Source: JAZDLO01 sp043801935 | Lineage (GTDB): Bacteria; Actinomycetota; Thermoleophilia; RBG-16-64-13 | Direction: 5' to 3' | DNA length: 12,281 nucleotides | Assembly (NCBI GenBank): GCA_043801935.1 | Contig: JAZDLO010000081.1 | Coordinates: forward strand, 1-12,281 | Part shown: positions 5,774 through 12,281 of the stretch, in pieces | How the letters are laid out: each line of letters begins with the position of its first letter | Numbering within the stretch: position 1 is the first letter of the stretch | Notes under the pieces: generated by a model | What the model saw: only the letters and a program-made list of their open reading frames with translations | The model's database searches: none | Told to the model about the DNA's origin: nothing | Program-made: the position numbers and the translations under genes

Positions 5774-6427
5774 TCACGGGACCGTGGGACTGTCGGTGTC
5801 GGTCGGATCGGAGCGCCGCTTCACCCAGGGGAACGCGACCCGTCGCTCCTCGCGCCTCAACAGTCGCACGAAGTTGCCCCGATGAGCCCACAGCACGACT
5901 ATCGCCATCAGACAACAGACGACGATGTATGGGAGTGGCTGGCGAAAGATCACCGCCATCACTGGAAGCAGTATGGTGCAGACGATCGAGGCTATGGAGA
6001 CCACGCGAGTGCCGAAGAAGAGCAGCAGGTAAACGCCCACGAGGATAGCCATGGGGATAGGCATCATCCCGATGGCGGCGCCGGCGCCGGTGGCCACTCC
6101 TTTGCCGCCGCGGCCACGCAGGAAGATCGAGTAATTGTGACCGACCACGCAGACGAATGCCACAAAGACCGTCACCAAGGGTGTACTCAGATATCTGGCC
6201 ATGACCACGGGGATGATCCCTTTGAGCAGGTCGGCGAAGAGCACAGCAAGGCCCAATCGAGGGCCCAGGACCCGGAAGGCGTTGGTGGTGCCGGCGTTGC
6301 CACTGCCGTGGCGGCGGACGTCGAGGTTCTTGAAGAGCCGGCCAAGGAAGACGCTGGGCGACACCGACCCCACAAGATAGCCGAACACCACCAGGCCGAT
6401 CGCCTTGAGCACGAGGCCGGTGCTCAC
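5774..6427 (-). CDS. plsY: Acyl-phosphate:glycerol-3-phosphate acyltransferase (membrane)
   Basis: PlsY transfers an acyl chain from acyl-phosphate (made by PlsX, not in this window) to glycerol-3-phosphate, giving lysophosphatidic acid. The 217-residue protein is hydrophobic with several membrane spans and shows all three family motifs: GSGNAGTTN (41-49), GHNYSIFLRGRGGKG (96-110), and HRGNFVRL (182-189) followed by RREE. The C-terminal 25 residues (KRRSDPTDTDSPTVP region) are polar and probably cytoplasmic. The start is GTG 6427, overlapping the der stop as GTGA, which implies translational coupling. It lies immediately before gpsA, so substrate supply and first acylation are co-expressed. 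Confidence 0.96.
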   Translation of the reverse strand: MSTGLVLKAIGLVVFGYLVGSVSPSVFLGRLFKNLDVRRHGSGNAGTTNAFRVLGPRLGLAVLFADLLKGIIPVVMARYLSTPLVTVFVAFVCVVGHNYSIFLRGRGGKGVATGAGAAIGMMPIPMAILVGVYLLLFFGTRVVSIASIVCTILLPVMAVIFRQPLPYIVVCCLMAIVVLWAHRGNFVRLLRREERRVAFPWVKRRSDPTDTDSPTVP

Positions 6428-7743
6428 GAGAACCTTTCCTCCTTGCCCTCGAAGTCGATGATCAAGGGGACGCCCCAGAACCCGTAGTCCTCTCGCAGCC
6501 GGTTCTCCAGGTAATACGCGAAGGGCTTGTTCACCAGCGCCCGGGAATTCACCATGATCTTGAAACGGGGCGGGCTGGTCTCATACTGGACCATGTAGAA
6601 AGCCTTGATGGCTTTGACCCCCTTGGTGGCGGGCGGGCGGCGGGACCGCACGTCCCCCAGCCAGCGGTTGAGCTCGGCGGTGGGGATGCGGCCACTGTAT
6701 TGGGCGTGCAACTCGAGAGCCAACGGCAGGATACGATCCACCCCCCGGCCTGTGAGCGCCGAGACGGTCAACCAGCGGGGTTTCATCTGGACTTTGGCTT
6801 TGACGCGAGCTGTAGTCATATCGAGATCGAGCCGAGTGATGTCCCACTTGTTGAACAGGATCGCGGTGGCGCATTTAGCCCGCTGCGCCTCGTACGCTAT
6901 CTGCAGGTCGAGATCCACCAGACCCTCGTTCGCATCGACCAAGACGAGTGCGACATCGCTCCGCTCCATGGCTCTCAGAGCGCGTAGCGAGCTGTAGTAC
7001 TCCACGTCGGTGGTCGTGCGCTTGCCGGGACGGCGGAGGCCTGCGGTGTCGATGAGCGTCATCGGCGTATCGTCGAAGACCACATCGGTATCGATGGCGT
7101 CGCGGGTGGTTCCCGGAAGGGACGACACGATGGTCCGCTGGTCGCCAAGGAGGGCGTTCAACAGGGAGCTCTTCCCTACGTTCGGCCGGCCCACAACAGC
7201 CACGCGGACAGGCGCCGCGGTCTCGACGGATTCCACGTGAGCCGGCAGTGCCTTGACCACTTCATCCAATAGATCACCCACTCCCAGCCCGTGTTCCCCC
7301 GAGACGCCTATCGGCTCCCCTAGGCCGAGTTCCCAGTACTCGTGGAAGCTATCTCGGGCAACTCGCACGTCCTGTTTGTTGACGGCCAGCAGCACGGGCA
7401 CCCCGCTGCGTCTCAGCAAAGCGGCGATCTCGTGATCTTGGGGGGCGATCCCGGCCTTGCCGTCGAGCAGGAAGATGGCCACGGCCGCTTCGCTGACGGC
7501 GATCTGAGCCTGGCGCCGAACGTCGTCGCCGAGGGCCGCGTCACTCTGTAGATCGATGCCGCCGGTGTCGACCACAATGAATGTGCGGCCGTTCCAGTCG
7601 GCCTCCCCCTCTTTGCGGTCCCTGGTGACACCCGACTCAGGCGCCACGACTGCGTCTCGAGTGCCGGTGATGCGATTGAAGAGGGTCGACTTGCCTACAT
7701 TGGGATAGCCGATGATCGCCACGCGCGGTATGGAGGCGTTCAT
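6424..7743 (-). CDS. der: Ribosome assembly GTPase Der (EngA), two GTPase domains plus KH-like domain
   Basis: Der is an essential tandem GTPase that acts in maturation of the 50S subunit. The 439 residues show two complete G domains. The first has GYPNVGKST (12-20), DTGG (59-62) and NKQD (122-125). The second has GRPNVGKSS (185-193), DTAG (232-235) and NKWD (298-301). A KH-like C-terminal domain follows from about 355, ending in LREDYGFWGVPLIIDFEGKEERFS. Length is normal. The start is ATG 7743, overlapping the ispH stop as ATGA. In several classical actinobacteria der is fused to cmk; here it is free, and Cmk is fused to another partner two genes upstream. Confidence 0.97.
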   Translation of the reverse strand: MNASIPRVAIIGYPNVGKSTLFNRITGTRDAVVAPESGVTRDRKEGEADWNGRTFIVVDTGGIDLQSDAALGDDVRRQAQIAVSEAAVAIFLLDGKAGIAPQDHEIAALLRRSGVPVLLAVNKQDVRVARDSFHEYWELGLGEPIGVSGEHGLGVGDLLDEVVKALPAHVESVETAAPVRVAVVGRPNVGKSSLLNALLGDQRTIVSSLPGTTRDAIDTDVVFDDTPMTLIDTAGLRRPGKRTTTDVEYYSSLRALRAMERSDVALVLVDANEGLVDLDLQIAYEAQRAKCATAILFNKWDITRLDLDMTTARVKAKVQMKPRWLTVSALTGRGVDRILPLALELHAQYSGRIPTAELNRWLGDVRSRRPPATKGVKAIKAFYMVQYETSPPRFKIMVNSRALVNKPFAYYLENRLREDYGFWGVPLIIDFEGKEERFS

Positions 7744-8588
7744 GATCCGATCTCCCTCAGTCGTTGGACCGCGGCCTCGATCTGCTCCCGTGGAGTGGAG
7801 GCGCCGGCGGTGATCCCCACTGTCCGTGCGTCACGCAGCCAGATCGGGTCGATCTCGTCCGCCGATTCGACGTGATACGTTTGCGGTTGCTCGGCGCTAC
7901 ATAGCTCGGCCAGCCTTCTGGTGTTGCCCGAGTTCCTGCCCCCGACCACTACCACCACGTCGACTTCCCGAGCCATGGCGATCGCAGCCGCCTGGCGTCG
8001 TTCCGTTGCACTGCAGATCGTGTTGTGAACGAGCAGCTCCCGCGCGCGCGGCGCCAAGTATGCGACCAGTTCGGCCAACCGTTCCCGCGATTGGGTGGTC
8101 TGCACTACCATGCCGACCCGCGGGCTGGAAAGTTCTTCCGGCAGATCGGCGGGCGTCTCCGCCACCAGGGACTCTTCCCCGGCATACGACCTCAGGGCCA
8201 GCACCTCCGGATGATCCCTCTCCCCCAGGATGACCACCAAATAGCCTTGGGACCTCAGGTCCGCTGCCTTTTCCTGGGCTGAAGTGACAAAACGGCAGGT
8301 GGCGTCGAGCACCTGGAGGCCGGCGGCGCGCAACTGCTCCTTCATTTCCCGGGGCACGCCGTGTGATCGTAGAATGACGGTCCCCTCGATGGCCTCCTCG
8401 GGGCTGGATATCATCCCGATCCCCCGACGCTCCAGTTCGGCGATCACCCCCGGGTTATGGATCAACGGACCCAACGTGTTGATGGGCCCGGGGGCCTCTG
8501 CCGCCGCGTTTCGGGCCACCTCCAGCGCTCGCTCCACGCCCCAGCAGAAGCCCGCACAATCGGAGACCCGGATGATCAACGGGCTCAT
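7740..8588 (-). CDS. ispH: 4-hydroxy-3-methylbut-2-enyl diphosphate reductase (last MEP pathway step)
   Basis: IspH uses an iron-sulfur cluster to reduce HMBPP to isopentenyl and dimethylallyl diphosphate. The three cluster cysteines are in their usual settings: C15 in AGFCWGV, C98 in LDATCRFV (most members have DATCP), and C192 in NTICSATERRQ. Other family hallmarks are RSHGVP with H76, DHPEV (125-129), TTQS (164-167), GGRNSGNTRRL (216-226) and GITAGASTP (258-266). At 282 residues it is the short form, without the ribosomal protein S1 fusion seen in many Clostridia. The start is ATG 8588, overlapping the stop of cmk-plsC as ATGA. Its place between lipid genes suits a product that feeds quinones, undecaprenyl phosphate and other membrane isoprenoids. 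Confidence 0.97.
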   Translation of the reverse strand: MSPLIIRVSDCAGFCWGVERALEVARNAAAEAPGPINTLGPLIHNPGVIAELERRGIGMISSPEEAIEGTVILRSHGVPREMKEQLRAAGLQVLDATCRFVTSAQEKAADLRSQGYLVVILGERDHPEVLALRSYAGEESLVAETPADLPEELSSPRVGMVVQTTQSRERLAELVAYLAPRARELLVHNTICSATERRQAAAIAMAREVDVVVVVGGRNSGNTRRLAELCSAEQPQTYHVESADEIDPIWLRDARTVGITAGASTPREQIEAAVQRLREIGS

Positions 8589-9964
8589 GCTTCGTTCTCA
8601 GAGACAAGGCTGCGAAAGGCGCCGGTAAGACGCTCGCTGGCCACCAACGCCCTTTGAGAGCGGGGAACGTCATGCTCGGGCATCTGGAGCGGTGGTCCGA
8701 AGGTCACGCGCACGCGGGGAAAGCGGAGCAGGTGGCCTCGCACCACCCGCTCGGTACCTTCCATGACCACGGGGATGGTCACCACCCCATCCCGCAGTGA
8801 GAACAGGGTCACTCCGGGATGGATATCGCCCAACTGTCCCTGCCGTTGCCGGTGTCCCTCGGGGAAGATCCCCAGGACCGCCCCGGCTCCCAGCACCTCG
8901 AGCGCTCTTTTGACCGCCTGCCGGTCGGCCTCTCCCCTGTTTATGGGGAAGGCCCCAAGCTTGTCGATCACCCGGCCCAATGGTCTCACCTTCCACAACT
9001 CGGCTTTGGCCATGAAGTGGATCTGGCGGGGGGCCGAGACCCCGATGAAGAAGGGGTCAAGATTGGAGCGATGGTTGGAGGCCAGGACCACCGCGCCGGA
9101 TTCGGGGAAATGCTCCCTGCCGCTGATTTTCATGCGGAAGACCAACTTCCACAGTGGTGGGATGAACGAGAAGGCCAGCCGGTAGAGAGGTGTGTCAAGA
9201 GGACTGCGCACCATGCGGCTGAGACGCCATTTTCGTGCCACCACGACCGGCGCAGGTTCGGCAGCTGCCGTCGCCGCCTCCCGCGGCCGGCCGTGCGCGG
9301 GGGGGCACGCGGCGGCAGCCCGCGCGACCACGAGGTCGATCACCTGAGCGATGGTCAGGCTCGTAGTGTCGATCTCCACAGCGTCGTCGGCTTTGCGGAG
9401 GGGCGCCAGTGCGCGACCCGAGTCGTAGGCGTCGCGGCTGGCGATGTCGGCGATCAACTGGTCTAAGGGTTGGGAGGTCCCTTGGGCCTGTAACTGCAGT
9501 CGGCGTCGGCGGGCCCGCTCCTCGATGGAGGCCGTCAGGAATACCTTGAGGTCCGCGTCTGGAACGACGACAGTGCCTATATCCCGGCCCTCGAGCACCA
9601 CGTTGCCTTTCGCCGACTCCGCCCGCTGTCGCTCGGTGAGCGCGGCGCGCACCTCGGCATCCGCAGATACGGCGGAGACGTTCTGTGAGACCAGCGGTCC
9701 ACGTATCTCGTCGGTGACCTCCCGCTCCCCCACGAACACGCGGGTCAGATCATCGGCACGCTCTTCGAGGCGCAAGGGCGCAGTTCTTGCCAAGGCCCCT
9801 GCTTCGCGGATACAGTCGGGTACCAGCCCGGCCTCGAGGGCGAGTAGGGTGATGGTGCGGTACGTGGCCCCCGTATCCAGGTAGCGCATGCCCAACCGTT
9901 CGGCCACCTCGCGGGCGATGGTGCTCTTACCGGAACCTGCCGGACCGTCGATGGCGATGATCAC
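8585..9964 (-). CDS. cmk-plsC: Cytidylate kinase fused to 1-acylglycerol-3-phosphate acyltransferase
   Basis: This 459-residue protein joins two enzymes. Residues 1-213 are cytidylate kinase (CMP/dCMP to the diphosphate), with the P-loop GPAGSGKST (7-15), LDTGATYR where most have LDTGAMYR, and LEGRDIGTVVVPDADLKVFL. Residues 214-247 are an Ala/Pro/Arg-rich linker. Residues 248-459 are a PlsC-type acyltransferase with the HX4D motif NHRSNLD (H298, D303) and FPEGHR (367-372), which would convert lysophosphatidic acid to phosphatidic acid at the membrane. There is no stop or frame change in the linker, so the fusion looks real. The start is GTG 9964, which overlaps the aroA stop as GTGA and puts IIAIDGPAGSGKS at the N-terminus as in other Cmk proteins. 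An in-frame extension further upstream is rejected. Both domains keep their catalytic residues. Confidence 0.93.
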   Translation of the reverse strand: MIIAIDGPAGSGKSTIAREVAERLGMRYLDTGATYRTITLLALEAGLVPDCIREAGALARTAPLRLEERADDLTRVFVGEREVTDEIRGPLVSQNVSAVSADAEVRAALTERQRAESAKGNVVLEGRDIGTVVVPDADLKVFLTASIEERARRRRLQLQAQGTSQPLDQLIADIASRDAYDSGRALAPLRKADDAVEIDTTSLTIAQVIDLVVARAAAACPPAHGRPREAATAAAEPAPVVVARKWRLSRMVRSPLDTPLYRLAFSFIPPLWKLVFRMKISGREHFPESGAVVLASNHRSNLDPFFIGVSAPRQIHFMAKAELWKVRPLGRVIDKLGAFPINRGEADRQAVKRALEVLGAGAVLGIFPEGHRQRQGQLGDIHPGVTLFSLRDGVVTIPVVMEGTERVVRGHLLRFPRVRVTFGPPLQMPEHDVPRSQRALVASERLTGAFRSLVSENEA

Positions 9965-11337
9965 GAGCCGACCCTTCGGGCCGTAGGTTCGCGCGCTTCG
10001 GCTACCCACGCGCCGCCAAGTGTCGAGAAGGACTCGGTGAAGCCTGGGTAGGAGACGGAGATGCAGTCCACGTCGTCGAGTCGCACCCCTTCTGTTGAGG
10101 CAGCCCCGGCGACAGCTCCCACCATGGCCATGCGGTGGTCGGCATGGGCAAGGACGGTGCCCCCCCTCCACCCGCCGGGCTCGCCCACGACGTCCATGCC
10201 GTCAGGGTGTTCGGTCACGTGGACGCCGAGGGCCTTTAGGGCGGCGGTCATCGCGGTCAGGCGGTCGCTCTCCTTGGTCCGCAACTCGGCAGCTCCGCGC
10301 AGGTGCGAGGTTCCCTCGGCCTTGGCCGCAGCGAGGAGGAACAGGGGCAGCTCATCGATTAGGTTAGGTACCTCAGAAGGGTCGATGTCGGTCGCAGCAA
10401 GGGTGGAACTATGGGCAGTGATCCGTCCCTGCGGTTCGGGTCCCATCGTGTCGGTCGGCTCCAGGTGAAGGTCAGCCCCCATACGCCGTAGGACTGTCAA
10501 CAGACCGGTGCGAGACGGGTTGAGGCCGGCGTTCTCGACGGTCACCTCCGAATCAGGGGTCAGCAGGGCCGCGACCAGGAAGAAAGCTGCCGAACTGAAA
10601 TCGCCGGGGACCGAGAGGACCTCCATATGCAGCCCTTTCGTCGGCCAGACCCTCACCAGTCCGGGACCGTCCGGGGGGCCTTCGCGCTCGACCCGGCCAC
10701 CCGCGTGGCGGATCATGCGCTCGGTGTGGTCGCGCGAGGCAGCCGGCTCGACCACCGTGGTCTCGCCGGCGGCGCGCAGGCCGGCCAGCAGCAGGCACGA
10801 TTTGACCTGCGCCGACGCCACCGCCAGGTGGTGAGTAATCCCCCGCAACTCGCCGCCTCGGATAGCCAGCGGCGGCAGGGTGTCGGCCTGCCGCCCCACC
10901 ACGGAAGCTCCCATGGCCGCCAGCGGTTCTAGGACGCGCGCCATGGGCCGGCGGCGGATGCTCGCGTCGCCCGTGAGCACGCAGAGGAACGGAGAAGACG
11001 CCACCAGACCGGGCAGCAACCGGATCAGGGTTCCCGAGTTGGCCACGTCGAGGACGTCGTCAGGTTCCGACAGACCGTCCCAGCCGCGTCCTTGGACTAC
11101 CAACCCGTCGGCGTGTTCGTGAACTTCCACTCCCAAGGCCCGCGCTGCCGCCACTGTGGCAAGGGTGTCGGCGGAGCGCAGGAAGCCGGTGACGGTCACG
11201 GGGCCGTCGTTCACTGCTCCCAGCAGCACCGCCCGGTGCGACACCGACTTGTCCCCGGGCACTCGGAGGGTCCCGCGCAACCCGCTGGTGGCCGGCAGAA
11301 AGAGACCGCCGGTCCGGCCCCTCTTATTCACCGCCAT
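9961..11337 (-). CDS. aroA: EPSP synthase (3-phosphoshikimate 1-carboxyvinyltransferase)
   Basis: AroA joins shikimate-3-phosphate and phosphoenolpyruvate to make EPSP, the sixth shikimate-pathway step. The 458 residues show LRVPGDKSVSHRA (24-36) with the PEP-binding K30, NSGTLIRLL (100-108), RRRPMARVLEPLAAMGA (128-144), GDFSSAAFFLVAALL, DELPLFLLAAAKAEGTS, RTKESDRL and DHRMAM. NSGT and RRPMxRVLxPL are the forms I associate with class II-type bacterial enzymes, although the glycine linked to glyphosate sensitivity is kept. The first start is ATG 11337, but GGGGG lies directly against it. GTG 11331, 6 bases after that G-run, is at least as likely and removes two residues. The start overlaps the end of tyrA by 8 or 14 bases. 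A C-terminal tail of about 20 residues after FSTLGG is extra. Confidence 0.96.
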   Translation of the reverse strand: MAVNKRGRTGGLFLPATSGLRGTLRVPGDKSVSHRAVLLGAVNDGPVTVTGFLRSADTLATVAAARALGVEVHEHADGLVVQGRGWDGLSEPDDVLDVANSGTLIRLLPGLVASSPFLCVLTGDASIRRRPMARVLEPLAAMGASVVGRQADTLPPLAIRGGELRGITHHLAVASAQVKSCLLLAGLRAAGETTVVEPAASRDHTERMIRHAGGRVEREGPPDGPGLVRVWPTKGLHMEVLSVPGDFSSAAFFLVAALLTPDSEVTVENAGLNPSRTGLLTVLRRMGADLHLEPTDTMGPEPQGRITAHSSTLAATDIDPSEVPNLIDELPLFLLAAAKAEGTSHLRGAAELRTKESDRLTAMTAALKALGVHVTEHPDGMDVVGEPGGWRGGTVLAHADHRMAMVGAVAGAASTEGVRLDDVDCISVSYPGFTESFSTLGGAWVAEAREPTARRVGS

Positions 11338-12281
11338 CCCCCGTAAAACTGACTACTGTAGGGTAGCCGAGACTATCGAGGAGAGCACTTGCCGTCTCTG
11401 CTGTGTCCTTGCCCGCAACAAAAAGTACCAAGTCGCCCCCCACGCTTCGGCTGACGTGATGAAGCGTGAGGTCCTCGACATTGATCCGGGCGTCGCCGAG
11501 GGCCACCATCACCCGAGACAACACGCCGGGTAGGTCGGGGATGCGGACGGTGAGTTTGTACAGCGTCTGAGGGGTGATGTCCTCGAACTCCAGCAACTCC
11601 TCCCGGAAGGCGGCGGCACAATCGATCGTCCCTGCAATGCCCGATTCGTCCGCGTCCTCGAGGTAGGCACGGAACTCGTCCAATTCCGACATCACCACGC
11701 GGAGCGATTCGGCGAGCGCCTCCCGGTTCTCAAGGAAGATGTCGCGCCACATGGGCGGGTTTGCACCGGCCACCCGGGTGAGATCCTTGAAGCTGGGACC
11801 CACGCAATGAAGAGCCCTCTTCCCCCCTATCCGGAACTCGCCGGCGTGCTCCATGAGCACATTGGCCAGAACATGAGGTACGTGGCTGACGACGGCCATG
11901 ATGCGGTCGTGGGCTACTGCGTCGATGTGCGTGGGCCGAGCCCCCAGGTCGAGGACGAACTGCTGGAGCATCTCGTACAGCTTGGGGAACGCCGCTCCGG
12001 TAGCGCACAGGAAATACGTGGCCCCGTCGAACAGGTCGGCTCGGGCGTACCGGACTCCAGAGTCGGCAGCCCCACAGATGGGGTGGCCACCCACGAAGAG
12101 AGAGCGGGCCAGTGGAGACAGGCTGCGAATGATGGCCGAATTCGTGCTTCCCGTATCTGAGATGAGTCGAGGCCTGGGCTCGGCAAGCGCACATTCCTCG
12201 ACCAGGGCGGGAATGCTGCGCACGGGCGTGGATATCACCACCAGGTCGGCATAGGCTGCCGCCTCGGCCGCGCTGGCCGCT
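11324..12281 (-). CDS. tyrA: Prephenate dehydrogenase with C-terminal ACT domain (N-terminus cut by the window edge)
   Basis: TyrA oxidatively decarboxylates prephenate to 4-hydroxyphenylpyruvate, leading to tyrosine. The frame stays open through the right edge; the residues before the first internal GTG read AAAYADLVVISTPVRSIP, typical of the end of its Rossmann domain, so the GxGLIG loop lies outside the window. Visible hallmarks are DTGSTN, the loop GGHPICGAADSG with the active-site-type His (family form HPMAGxExSG, so the usual Glu is changed here), LFDGATYFLCATG, and HDRIMAVVSHVPHVLANVL. The last 75 or so residues (from TPQTLYKLTVRIPDLPGVLS) are an ACT domain, which usually gives feedback control by an aromatic amino acid. 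It is the first visible gene of the operon, and its TAA stop lies inside the start of aroA. Confidence 0.95.
   Translation of the reverse strand, partial: AASAAEAAAYADLVVISTPVRSIPALVEECALAEPRPRLISDTGSTNSAIIRSLSPLARSLFVGGHPICGAADSGVRYARADLFDGATYFLCATGAAFPKLYEMLQQFVLDLGARPTHIDAVAHDRIMAVVSHVPHVLANVLMEHAGEFRIGGKRALHCVGPSFKDLTRVAGANPPMWRDIFLENREALAESLRVVMSELDEFRAYLEDADESGIAGTIDCAAAFREELLEFEDITPQTLYKLTVRIPDLPGVLSRVMVALGDARINVEDLTLHHVSRSVGGDLVLFVAGKDTAETASALLDSLGYPTVVSFTGDGGE

Noticed and set aside
5778..5915. In-frame extension of gpsA upstream of the GTG at 5777
   Set aside because: It lies inside the plsY coding sequence, has no homology to the Rossmann start of GpsA, and would make the protein far longer than the family.
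5882..6487. 201-residue plus-strand frame opposite plsY
   Set aside because: Extremely His/Asp/Glu-rich, the usual antisense image of a hydrophobic membrane protein gene such as plsY.
9965..10171. In-frame upstream extension of cmk-plsC by 69 residues
   Set aside because: The added stretch is Arg/His/Gly-rich with no resemblance to Cmk and lies wholly inside aroA on the same strand. GTG 9964 gives the standard Cmk N-terminus and a GTGA overlap.
1..12281. Mobile element, CRISPR array or defence island
   Set aside because: No transposase or Cas-like protein, no spaced direct repeats and no shift in coding style. Every gene is core metabolism, translation or conserved regulation.

Overview
The window is GC-rich and almost fully coding. 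It looks like a piece of core chromosome from a deep-branching actinobacterium. The main taxonomic clue is the anti-sigma fragment at the left edge. It carries the exact c-di-GMP signature of RsiG, a family known from Actinomycetota. The right-hand gene order (tyrA-aroA-cmk/plsC-ispH-der-plsY-gpsA) is, as I recall it, shared with Clostridia-like and early-branching actinobacterial genomes. I cannot fix the class or genus by eye. I see no mobile element, CRISPR array or integration scar.

Left part (1-1980): regulatory and cell-polarity genes. An RsiG-like anti-sigma factor (minus, cut by the window edge) has a near-consensus promoter whose predicted start site falls on its start codon. Next to it is a stand-alone glycine cleavage H protein gene (gcvH, minus) with a strong hairpin after its stop. 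Diverging from gcvH is an mglB-mglA pair (plus): a Roadblock/LC7 GTPase-activating protein and its Ras-like GTPase, as used for cell polarity in Myxococcus and Thermus. The divergent region holds a perfect 8-bp inverted repeat on the likely mglB -10 element.

Middle (1977-4635): a three-part sugar-nucleotide protein (nucleotidyltransferase, left-handed beta-helix, phosphohexomutase-like domain) runs towards mglA, and the two stop codons overlap. Its mutase domain has lost every hallmark active-site motif. A tRNA-Pro(GGG) gene lies just upstream of it.

Right part (4743-12281): one tightly packed minus-strand operon, transcribed tyrA, aroA, cmk-plsC fusion, ispH, der, plsY, gpsA. Most junctions are 4-bp ATGA or GTGA overlaps, which implies translational coupling. 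It combines the end of the shikimate/tyrosine pathway (TyrA, AroA), the last step of the MEP isoprenoid pathway (IspH), ribosome assembly (Der), and phosphatidic acid synthesis: GpsA makes glycerol-3-phosphate, PlsY adds the first acyl chain, and the PlsC domain adds the second. The Cmk domain fused to PlsC returns CMP to the CTP pool used to make CDP-diacylglycerol.

The points most worth a second look are the RsiG-like anti-sigma with its apparently leaderless promoter, the mglBA pair in an actinobacterial-type setting, the inactive-looking mutase domain, and the Cmk-PlsC fusion.
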